Assembly: GCF_037975245.1 (NCBI RefSeq)
Contig: NC_092583.1
Location: 4,001,264-4,065,263, forward strand
Source of the DNA: Apostichopus japonicus
Lineage: Eukaryota > Echinodermata > Holothuroidea > Aspidochirotida > Stichopodidae
Length of the DNA stretch: 64,000 nt
Reading direction: 5' to 3'
Part shown: piece after piece, positions 49,860 to 60,310 of the stretch
Numbering within the stretch: position 1 is the stretch's first letter
Layout of the letters: each line of letters begins with the position of its first letter
Program-made: the position numbers and the translations under genes
The notes under the pieces: model-generated
Seen by the model: the letters and a program-made list of their open reading frames with translations, nothing else
Databases searched by the model: none
What the model was told of the DNA's origin: nothing

Positions 49860-52340
49860 TAAATAACTTGTAATGTCTCATTCACTTTACGAACGTCTGT
49901 TCGCAATCATCAAATAAACAAACAGATAATCTCAGCTCGTCATTCTAAAATATTTTCAGAAACAAGAGAGCAGTTTTTGCCATGATTGTAGTCTCGTCCG
50001 ATGCCAAATTAAATAATGTGCCTTGAATTAAAACATCATGTTTACGTATTGTTCTTTACCTTGTTCCAGGACATAGTCCTTACTCATCCTGGGGTGGCAA
50101 ACAGCCTCTGTCTTTATCATCATTACTAAATATGTCTCAGTGCATATCGATAATTTCTTGAGGCACGTGGGGGAAAAAAAATCCCTTTCCCGGCAGTTGT
50201 AACAGAATGACTTGCATTTGCTCGTACAATTTCTAAACTTAAAAGAAACAACCCCAAAGATATACGCTTCGTGAAATTTTGAGGAAAAAATAAATTTGGC
50301 AGCTGAGAAGCTATTGATGTCATTATTATTCCAATTATGTAACAAACCCCAATTATGAATCTATTGTGTATTATCGTATCATAAAAGTTTTAAGCGACTT
50401 CGTTTAGAGTTCTTAATTAAACTTCACCCTTGTCAATATCAAGATTAATTTACATTTCTTTGTGTCAATAAACATATTAATATTATACCAGTATTCTTTA
50501 TATTTTGTATAAAATACATTGATTTTCATTCACATACCGCAGTATAATGTTACATATTTATATAGATAAATATGCAATGTTGTTATCACTCCAAGGCAAA
50601 GGAATATAATTTTGTTCCGGGCCTATACGTGGGGCAAAAAGAAGGTATCTCACGTCCATGGAAAAAATAATTGTTCAAAACAAAATAAAGAGAGACATTT
50701 GAAGAAGAAACTTTGAGAAACCGTACGGGGTTTAAGCCAAACAACCAGAATTTGTCTCTATATTTGCTCATTCCTCGAGGAAACAAATGTCTCTGTGAAG
50801 ATTTGAAGAAACACGTAAAAGAAACACTTCCGTTTGAGCGCTATAATTCGGAGCAATTTTATGAAATGATGTAGAATTTTACCAAAGTAAAAATTTTATT
50901 TTAAATGACCAAAATAAGACACAATGGTTTCCTTTTCACTTAATTAATGAATTATGACTTAAAAAATGGCATAGCATTTCTTTTAATTGATCATTTCGTT
51001 TTTGTAGGACGGATTTATACTCCATAAAACAAACAAAAAATCCATTTTATAATTAACTAATTTTCTTCTAATATGTTATCCGCCCAATTTAGAGAATTGA
51101 TTTCTCGTTTTTCTGTCTCGGTTTTATCCTTCATCAACTATCCAAATATCATTTCTCATGGGAGATATATCTGGCGTCTCATCTCCCAAAAAACAAGGGA
51201 GAGGGAGCAGAGGGAGGAGGTAGGGGGTAGGGGGAGGGGGTTGGGAGGGGGTAGGGGAGGGGGAGGGGTAACGATATAGATTAATAAATAGATAACTACA
51301 TTCGGTTTTTCTCCTTTCTTTCATTCAAGGACGAACTAATACTCAATAAAAAAAATTAAAAATCCAATTTCATTCAAGACCTAAATTAAATATTTCGTCG
51401 CCTTTCCTTCTGTCTCTTTAAAGAAAATCTCGGCCTTCGTTTTACTTTTCAAAGGACCCAGAGTAGACACAGTAGGGTCTATTTGTCCTAATTTTTGTGG
51501 AGATCTTTTTGAATTTCTTGTCAAATATCTTATACTAGATATTCATGTTTTGATGTTCTTTCCCTATATATGTCACTAATAGACAGTTGACATATAAAAC
51601 CGACAGTGCATGAATATTTCTGTTTTGGCAGTATTCATTATATTTAAAAAAAATGTAATGCACAATCTGTGATTGAAGTGACATATGCTAGAAAGGTTGT
51701 TATAAAAACCTGATGCCAATTAACACTTCATTAACAATATTAATCATAAACAAAAAACAATTGCTCAGGTAACTTCTTCTCACCAGATTTTCCCTTAATT
51801 ATGTTTATGTTTCTTTACATTTTAGTCTTTCCCGAAGCCGTTGTGTGTGGGCGATCAGACATCAGTTGAAATAGCTACAATTTGTAACAAACTTGTCAGA
51901 ATTGAAGAGTTTGTAAATGTTTTCTTTTTATATCTTTACTTATTATTGCGCCTCCGAAATTATCAAGTTTGCAATCAAGGTTAAGAATGAAGAATATTAG
52001 TTATCAAAAAGTCATTTTGAAATCATCAATTGAGTAGCTATTTTTGCTTTTTCTGTGTTTTGAAACATGAAAACTGAACTTCATCATGACGCATCATTTA
52101 AAAACAAAAGTGGTATCATCTGCATATTATGTTAATTTGTACTCGTGATTGCTCATGAAAATGCCCCGAATAGAAATGTTTTTATGAATCATCAAATTTA
52201 ATATTTGAGTTCACAGAATGAAAATATAAGGGGAAAAATGGATCACCTTGACGACAACCTCTTTCGATTTGAAAAGAATCAGACCAAAAATCCATTGACG
52301 AGAACTGAAGAAGAAGACGCCTCCTTATAAAGAAAAAGTA
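49860..52340. other. No gene recognised
   Basis: A 105-codon minus-strand ORF (50028-50345) has several Cys (CTSKCKSFCYNC) but no family I know and no splice-supported neighbours. Otherwise AT-rich, with the G-rich tract at 51.2 kb. Confidence 0.4.
51197..51270 (+). other. G-quadruplex-capable purine-rich tract
   Basis: About 70 bases of gggag/ggtaggggg units with ten or more G3+ runs and short loops. The opposite strand is C-rich. Confidence 0.6.
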
Positions 52341-52351
52341 ATTTGTTAAAA

Positions 52352-52605
52352 AGTATTGATAATAGATAGTATTGATAATAATAGATAGTATTGGTAATAA
52401 AGGTATTGATAATACTTATTAAAAGTATTGATAATAGATAGATAAGATAATATTGATAATAATAGATATTATTGATAATAAAAGTATTGATAATACTTAT
52501 AAAAAGTATTGATAATAGATAGATAAGGTAATATTGATAATAATAGAAAATATTGATAATACAAATATTGATAGTACTTATAAGAAGTATTGATAATAGA
52601 CGGCC
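52352..52605. repeat. Minisatellite of 'agtattgataatag' units (about 82-bp higher unit)
   Basis: Imperfect repeats of tattgataat(a) with a longer unit of about 82 bp (aagtattgataatagatag recurring near 52424, 52505 and 52588). It begins exactly where the RT GPSIIN codons (attgataat on the + strand) end. It probably expanded from that LINE sequence. Confidence 0.85.
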
Positions 52606-53300
52606 CACAATTGAATAGAGGAAGAACCTTTGAAATGAACCTGAAAGGAACACAATCAAAAGCCTTTTCAAATTCAATGGCAAATAAAATACCTGGTAAA
52701 TGTTCATTCTCCATAATGTGCATTGCATCATACACATTGTGCGAATGCAATTGCTTATATATCTTCCCTACCATTCTGTTCATATGAAATTAAATTACCT
52801 AAGACACGTTTGATACGATTTGCAACGGAAGATGACGCAACTTTATAAAAAATATATAAGAGCGGAATAGGTCGCCAATTTTTTCAATACATCTCTTGGC
52901 TTGTCTTTTTTTTTTGGGGGGGGGAGGGGGTCAGAGAGGTGAAGCCATGTCTTTGAGTCACAGATAAAACAGAAATGTCATAGCTGAAATTTAAAGATCT
53001 AATAAGGAAAAAATACAATTTTACTCCAAAAGAACTTAAACAATTCGACTGTGAATCCATCCGGACCCTGGGATTTGTTATTTTTTCATATAGCTTTCAA
53101 AGATGTGTATACTTCGGAATACGTTAAGTGTGCTCTCTAAACTTTGGGCTTCCTGCATTGATAAAATAGATGGTTTACCAAGAACATCTTCGTTAAAGTC
53201 TACGTCACCAAGTTCATTGTCATGGAAACAATACAACTTCCTATTAAAAATCATAAACTTGCCTCCTAATGCCAGGAGAATCATATATATCGTAATTACA
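52590..53300 (-). mobile_element. LINE reverse-transcriptase relic, copy A (L1/Tx1-like)
   Basis: Read on the minus strand, several frames together give a non-LTR reverse transcriptase in order: NNKSQGPDGFTVELFKFFW (about 53000-53075), KNWRPIPLLYIFYKVASSS with ANRIKRVLGNLISYEQNG (about 52780-52890), then IMENEHLPGILFAIEFEKAF and GPSIIN (about 52590-52730). These correspond to RT fingers and palm motifs of L1/Tx1-type LINEs. Frameshifts separate the blocks, one of them at EQNG/RMVG near 52770. A G-run and the missing N- and C-terminal parts show that the copy is dead. Downstream it dissolves into a minisatellite. Confidence 0.75.
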
Positions 53301-55498
53301 ATCAGTTTTTTAAATGGGAAATTAATTTATCTACATATTTACGCTTTTCAAACTTTAGAAAATACTTGGATGGTTTTGCCCCCCCCCCCACCCCTCCCCC
53401 TACCTCTCAACATACTGAGCACGAGAGCGTACTAAGATACCTTTAAGCTTATCATTCCCTTATTTTTTTCCCCATCATTTTATTGACTCGTTGACTTTTA
53501 TACAATTGATATGGTAATTTAGTGACTTCTTTAGTATTACAACATCCTCGGGTCGGGGGGGGGGGGGCCAAATATCGACACGTGATAGCTTATACAAGAT
53601 CCAGAAATTGACTGTTACAGTTCATTGATGAAATAAGAACATCACCTGTCATAGCCGCCACGTTAGAAGCATGTAAAACAAACACGTGTCTCATTTAAAC
53701 AGTCATGTGATACATCTATTAACCTATAATAAACAACCAAACAGAAAGAACAAACTTTAGAGAAAAGGTTTTCTTTGACCTATAATTCGACAATTAATTG
53801 TATATTGCGTAAATGTTTTCTGCGATTGTTACGGAATGGATTACAGTGGTGTCGTAACGCACCACGTGGCCAAATGGTTACAAGACTTTCCATTATTGCG
53901 GCGGACATGCTGCGAAACTCCCCCCCCCCCCCTTCCCCTCCCCACTTCTTAAAATGTATAAGTATTGAATCCATCAGAACAACGAAATGTTGGAGTACAA
54001 ATCAATATGGAAAAGGTAAATGTACCTAGTATCTGTAGGTGACTACCCCCCCCCCCCCTCCTTACTCCCAGGTCCAGTGGCCTCTAGATTTACAGACACT
54101 TAAGAGCATCCTTCCAGGTAAGGATATGGTGCGTTAGGGCTCCAGAGGGTGTTAATCGGGGACCTGGTACAAATGTATCTCCACCCACTCCCTTCCCTGG
54201 TTACATGGTCATAGCTTGGTACAGCTAAATTCACACTCACGGGACATACGCACACACACACCGTTTTTGTACAAGTGTTATAGAACTTGGCTTAATTTCT
54301 TACCATAATTGAAAAATATATTTCTGACATCTTCAAAAATTTTAATATTTCAGCAGAAAGTGTCCTATCAAGGGCCTGAAGATTTCTCACATTTTCCGAG
54401 GTAGATTTCCAAATTTTGCCAGTTTGACAGCAACCTAACTTCTACTGAATTAACTTCAATTACTTCTATACATGTGTTTTCATCCCACATGCATCAGACT
54501 GTTATGTATATTATTCAATTAAATAAACAGATGACTTAAGCGATAATCACTCCAAGGAGAATAACAAGTTTAGTTGTTTATTCATTAATAAAGAAAAAGA
54601 AACAGGCTAATTAAGGGGATATAGATTCTGAAACCATTTTTATAGACACAATAGGGAAGACTTTGCGGATATCAAGTTTGCTAGTTTTATAACAACGATT
54701 GTAAACATGTATACTCACATTTGTCAACAAGGTCGCTATACTTACTTGGAGGGTGGGTGGGGGGGGGGGGCAGGGTTACCCCATAAAACTACAAATATTT
54801 GTTTTTACAGGGGGTTGTATTGGGGGTATGGATGATAAGGAAAGAGTTCGTTAAGAACAGATATTTTAGTAATCATTATACCTAGTCGAATCACCTTGTT
54901 TGCTTAGCTTGCGTTTATAACGTTCGAATTTATATTGTGGAGAAGTATAGCCCTATGTTTTGTACTTCATTCTTTCAAATTGTCTCCGTTTTACATTAAA
55001 AAAAAAGAAGCGTAACTTATTCGTATCAAAAAGTCATTTTCCGGACAGATTCAAGTTTTCAGATTGGCAGAGTGTTGGTAAGGGAGAATGAGAGAGGGGG
55101 GCATGGGGTGGGGGGGGGGTTCTTATTGCTCTCAACTCGCTTTCAACAGCCTATACCTGTTTAACCTGCAGCAAATGTGGAAAACCAGTCCGACATTATA
55201 TCAGAAATTTATCACTTTTACCGAGACATTGTACGTCTCTTAAATTATAATTCTTCAGTTTAGACATCCACCGGTGATTTTTATCAGCAAGAGGGTAAAA
55301 ATTGTAACCAGGAAAACTTCGCCAATTTAGGGATACTTAAACATTTATACAAAAGGTCATACTTTTGACCATTTGAAGTATCTCATAAATATTCATTATC
55401 TATATCTTTGATATCGTTGTCTGTCAAAAAATGGAGCAGTTTTTATTTAAAAAATTCCCGTAAGTCGTAATATCGAAAAGTCTTAATAACAACGCAGA
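52768..55498. repeat. Tandem segmental duplication, copy 1 (about 2.7 kb)
   Basis: Starts at ccattctgttca and ends at ttaataacaacgcag, where copy 2 immediately starts with the same ccattctgttca word. Order of landmarks: LINE RT part, poly-C run, 'cacgtggccaaatggttaca', poly-C run with 'ggtccagtggcctctag', 'gggacatacgcacac', 'aacaagtttagttgtttatt', G-run and 'tttgaccatttgaagtatct'. Differences from copy 2 are mostly homopolymer-length changes and small indels. Confidence 0.88.
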
Positions 55499-56000
55499 AA
55501 CCATTCTGTTCAAACGAAGTTAAATTACATTGGACACGTTTGATACGATTTGCAATGGAAGATGAGGCAACTTTATAAGAAATATTTAAGAGGGAAACAG
55601 ATCGCCAATTTTTCAAAACATCTCTTGGCTTGTGTCTTTTGGGGGGTGGGGGCGGGGGGGGGGTAATAGAGGTGATGCCATGTCTTTGAGTCACAGATAA
55701 AACATAATCCGAAAATTAAAGATCTAATAGGAAGGGGGGAAAAGTATTCCAAAATAAAAAAAATCGACTGTGAATCCATCCGGACCCTGGGATTTGTTAT
55801 TTTTCATATAGCTTTCAAAGATGTGTATACTTCGGAATACGTTATAAGTGGGCGCTCTAAACTTTGGGCTTCCTGCATTGATAAAATAGATGGTTAACCA
55901 AGAACATCTTTGTTAAAATCTACGTCATCTAGTTCATTGTCATGGAAACAATACAACTTCCTATTAAAACTCATAAACTTGCCTCCTTATGCCAGGAGAA
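55499..56000 (-). mobile_element. LINE reverse-transcriptase relic, copy B (truncated by duplication junction)
   Basis: Minus-strand second copy of the same RT: LKNWRSVSLLNISYKVASSS, then IANRIKRVQCNLTSFEQNGF near 55500-55625, and the 'GPDGFTVD' block near 55765-55790. It stops at EQNGF because the 2.7-kb tandem duplication begins inside this codon run; what follows is the far end of duplicate 1. It is non-functional. Confidence 0.72.
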
Positions 56001-58204
56001 TCATATATATATCGTAATTACAATCAGTTTCTTAAATGCATGGGAAATTAATTTATCTACATATTTACGCTTTTCAAACTTTAGAAAATACTTGGATGGT
56101 CCCCCCCCCCCCTCCCCCTTACCCCTCAACATATTGAGCACGAGAGCGTTCTAAGATACCTTTAATTTTACGATTTCTTTCTTTTCCCGCAACTCTTTAT
56201 TGACTCATTGAGTTTTATACAATAGATGTGATAAATTAGTGACTTCTTTAAGTATTAAAACATCCTCGTGTGTGTGTGTGAGTGCCCAAATATCGACACG
56301 TGATAGCTTATACTAGAGATTGACTGTTACATAGTTCATTGATGATATAAGAACATATCACCTGTCATAGCCGCCACGTTAGAAGCATGTAAAATAAACA
56401 CGCGTGTCATTTAAACATGTGATACATCTATTAACCTTGATAACATTATAATAAACAACCAAACAGAAAACCAAACTTGAGAGAAAAGGTTTTCTTTGAC
56501 CTATAATTCGACAATTAATTGTATATTGCGTAAATGTTTTCTGCGATTGTTACGAAATGGATATACAGTGGTGACGTAACGCATCACGTGGCCAAATAGT
56601 TACAAGATTTTCCATTATTGCAGACATGCTGCGAAACTCCCCCTCCCCCCTCCCCCTCTTAAAAATGTATAAGTTTTGAACCCCATCAGAACAATGAAAT
56701 GTTGGAGTACAAATCAATATGGAAAAGGTAAATGTACCTAGTATCTGTAGGTGACTACCCCCCCCCCTCCTTACTCCCAGGTCCAGTGGCCTCTAGATTT
56801 ACAGACACTTTATAGCATCCTTCCAGGTAAGGATATGGTGCGTTAGGGCTCCAGAGGGTGTTAATCGGGGACCTGGTACAAATGTATCTCCACCCACTCC
56901 CTTCCCTGGTTACATGGTCATAGCTTGGTACAGCTAAATTCACACTCACGGGACATACGAACACACACACCGTTCTTGTACAAGTGTTATAGAACTTGGC
57001 TTAATTTCTTACCATAATTGAAAAATATATTTCTGACATCTTCAAAAATGCTAATATTTCAGCAGAAAGTGTCCCTTCAAAAGGGCCTGAAGATTTCTCA
57101 CATTTTCGAAGTTAGATTTCCCAATTTTGCCAATTTGACAGCAACCTAATTTCTACTGAATTAACTTCAATTAACTTCTATACATGTGTTTTCATCCCAC
57201 ATGCATGAGACTGTTATGTATATTATTCAATTAAACCACAGATGACTTAAGCGATAATCACTCCAAGGGGAATAACAAGTTTAGTTGTTTATTCATTAAG
57301 AAAGAAAAAAAACAGGCTAATTAAGGGGGAATAGATTTTATACCATTTTAATAGAGCCAATAGGGAAGACTTTGCGAATATCAAATTTGCTAGTTTTATA
57401 ACAACGATTGTTTAACATGTTTACACACATATGCCTATAAGGTCGCTATGCTTAATTGGAGGGTGGGCAAGGTTACCCCAATAAAACAACAAATATTTGT
57501 GTTTTTGAGAGGTGGGATTGTAGTGGGGGTATGGATGATAAGGAAAGAGTTCGTTAAGAACAGGTATTTAGTAATCATTATACCTAGTCGAATCACCTTG
57601 TTTGCTTAGCTTGCGTTTATAACGTTCGAATTTATATTGTGGAGAAGTATAGCCCTACGTTTTGTACTTCATTCTTTCAAATTGTCTCCGTTTTACATTA
57701 AAAAAAAAGAAGCGTAACTTATTCGTATCAAAAAGTCATTTTCCGGACAGATTCAAGTTTTCAGATTGTCAGAGTATTGGTAAGAGAGAATGAGAGAGAG
57801 CGGAATAGGGGGGGGGGGGGGGTTCTTATCACTATATCAAATCGTTTTCAACAGCATATACCTGTTTAACCTGCAGCAAATGTGGAAAACCAGTCCGACA
57901 TTATCAGAAATTTATCACTTTTACCGAGACATTGTACGTCCCTTAAATTATAATTCTTCAGTTTAGACATCCATCGGTGATTTTTATCAGCAAGAGGGTA
58001 AAAATTGTAACCAGGAAAACTTCCTCAATTTAGGAAGACTTATAAATGTATACAAAAGGTCATACTTTTGACCATTTGAAGTATCTCATAAATATTCATT
58101 ATGTATATCTTTGATATCGTTGTCTGTCAAAAAAAGGAGCAGTTTTATTAAAAAAAAAAATTCCCGTAAATCGTAATATCGAAAAGTCTTAATAACAACG
58201 CAGA
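55499..58204. repeat. Tandem segmental duplication, copy 2
   Basis: Head-to-tail second copy of 52768-55498, with the same landmarks in the same order. It ends at ttaataacaacgcag followed by unique sequence (agtaattaagcaac). A CG-rich stretch at 56765-56980 (54055-54270 in copy 1) is almost unchanged. On the minus strand it is open for 71 codons, but I see no recognisable domain. Confidence 0.88.
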
Positions 58205-58333
58205 GTAATTAAGCAACATTGATTGACAAGGCATCGCCAGAACTTAACCATTTAAGTTGCTAAAGGACAGACAACTCAATATAAACTCAGTTCGCTGTTA
58301 TTCCCTGAAGATGACGGCTAAAAGATGACCTTG

Positions 58334-58600
58334 TTGGCAGTGGCGTAGGAAGGTACTTTTGAATGGGGGGGGGGGGCTGAAGACTGATGGCCGGCCTGGG
58401 GGAGGGGTCTAAGGGGAGAGGGTGTCCCCTCCCCTTTGGATTTTTTTTGCATTTTCTGGTGGCCTCAGATGCAATTTGGTGCAATATAGCACACTTCAAC
58501 ACCCACTCCATTTTGTATTTTGCATTTTCACCTGGCCTTAGATGCAATTTGGTGCTCCAAATGAGATTTTTTTCTCATTTGGAAATTAAAAAGGGGTTTT
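58334..58600. mobile_element. hAT-like repeat terminus with internal 75-bp direct repeat
   Basis: Starts CAGTGGCGTAGGAAGG, a terminus typical of hAT-type elements as I remember them, then a G-run. Inside, ttgcattttctggtggcc with agatgcaatttggtg (58448 onward) is repeated with changes at 58520 onward. No opposite terminus was found, so it is probably a fragment. Confidence 0.4.
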
Positions 58601-58605
58601 CTGAC

Positions 58606-58712
58606 TTGCGGAGTCCCGATGCAAGGGGACTGGGGTTGAGAGCGGAGCAGTCGTTAGGGAGTTTGGTTTTCGTGCCCAGGTTCTTTCCTGGGCGACTTTT
58701 TCTTAAAAAGTA
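58606..58712. repeat. Dispersed repeat R1, copy 2
   Basis: gagtcccgatgcaaggggac, then tggggttgagagcggagcag, ttctttcctgggcgac and cttaaaaagtacc. About 90% like 9263-9350. Confidence 0.75.
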
Positions 58713-60111
58713 CCTATCGCCAATTACAACCGATTCATATAGAATGCCAATTAAGTAAAGGTATCTTTATTATTCCACATTTTCTTATACTGACGGAGTG
58801 AAATGGCCCGTAAAAAAATAGTGTAAATAACACACTGTAAAAGTTCAACTGGTTTAAAATGTACAAGGGGGATGGATGGATGCATATAGTTTTCGACCGA
58901 GGCGCATGTGTATCATTTTCATCATTTTTCAAGAACGTTGTGCTGAAAATTAGCAAATGTGTATCAAAAAAAACCAAAACGATGATAGAAATCGGTGATT
59001 GAAGTTAAGATAAATCTGTCATGTTTTGGAGTGATATTTTTTTGTATTTTATGAGATAGCCTCTTGTTTGCCAACGGTAATCGCAACTGTTTTTTGAGTT
59101 ATCTTTCTCAAGGGAACACTCATTTTGTTATTTTATGTTAGCAAAAAAAGAGGTCGTGGCGATTCGTAAAATGTCATAACTTGTTTCTTCTGTTTAACTT
59201 TTCTTTTCCATTTTAATTTTTCCCTTTTTTTGTTGTTGTTTCCCTTTACTTTTTGGAACGAGTAAAGAGCGACTTTAATAACTTATATCTATTTTTATTT
59301 TTTTAAATTTTATTTCAACTTTATTTTAAGAGGGTAGCTCGTTTAGCAATAGCTAATCTTCCACGAGGCCCTCTGATAAGACATATAATAATATATATTA
59401 TAATAATATATTTTGATCATTATCGCAAAGAATTTGCACCTGAAGGCGATACTTTAAATTCATAACCTCTTTTAATTGTCTTTCAGCCCGGGGTCACACA
59501 AAATCAGTAAAAAGGAGTACTGCTGAAGACCATGTTTCTAATATTAATGAATATTACAATATGCAATGTCGACCACCTTTTTTTCATTACGATCACCCGC
59601 AGAGAGAGAGAAAGCGCTGCTTAATAATCACAGAACTATCTTTAATAAAGAATAATTACTCTCTCTTCTTGCAAAGCAACCCTTTTTTAATTAAATTATA
59701 AAGTTTTTTTATCCCATTTATCCCATCATTCGCTTCAAAATTTTGAAGAATAATTGAAGTCCCCGTCCCCCCTCCCACACCTCCCCCACCTCCCCCCACA
59801 CCTCGTATTGATGATCCCCAACACAAAGGTTCTCCGAATTTGCCATCTTAGTTAATTACACAGTCAACGTCATCACAGCCTCTCTCTCCTGAAGTGTTCA
59901 ATCTTTGCGAAAATTGAGAGAATCACACCAATTAGATACCTGTGAACTGCTCTTAGAGGATAGCAAACTTTACTTTTCCCCCACCTCCCCCCCCCCCCCC
60001 CCCAAGGTAAAAAACATTGGTTGTTTACAAATCCCTTGCATCGCTTCGAAGCTAACTCCGACATTCTCTACTTCTTCCTTGAAGCAAACTCTAAATTTTA
60101 AACGCCATCTT

Positions 60112-60297
60112 GTATGTATGTATATTAGATCTTCCTGCAAGCATGGAACTCGCGAAAGAAGCCATCATTGGCTTATCAAAGCCGCAAGCTGACCGAAGTG
60201 TCTCTTACATTCATATTTAACGTCCATTATAAACATCATTGTAACTGGACGACATACATTAATCTTGAAGTGACTCGAACTCGGAACCTCGGGACCC
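60112..60297 (-). mobile_element. tRNA-derived SINE, third copy, 5' truncated, with 13-bp TSD
   Basis: Minus-strand copy of the same SINE with box B (GACTCGAACTC on +) at 60272-60282, the body and a (TATG)n tail beside 60112. Box A is missing. It is flanked by the perfect 13-bp direct repeat TAAACGCCATCTT at 60099-60111 and 60298-60310, the hallmark of LINE-driven insertion. 5' truncation fits target-primed reverse transcription. Confidence 0.88.
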
Positions 60298-60310
60298 TAA
60301 ACGCCATCTT

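Noticed and set aside
50028-50345. Cys-containing 105-codon minus-strand ORF
   Set aside because: Cysteine spacing fits no motif I know, there are no neighbouring exons, and a second overlapping frame is also open.
58287-58758. 86- and 123-codon ORFs near 58.4 kb
   Set aside because: They read through a G-run, the hAT-like terminus and the R1 repeat on both strands.
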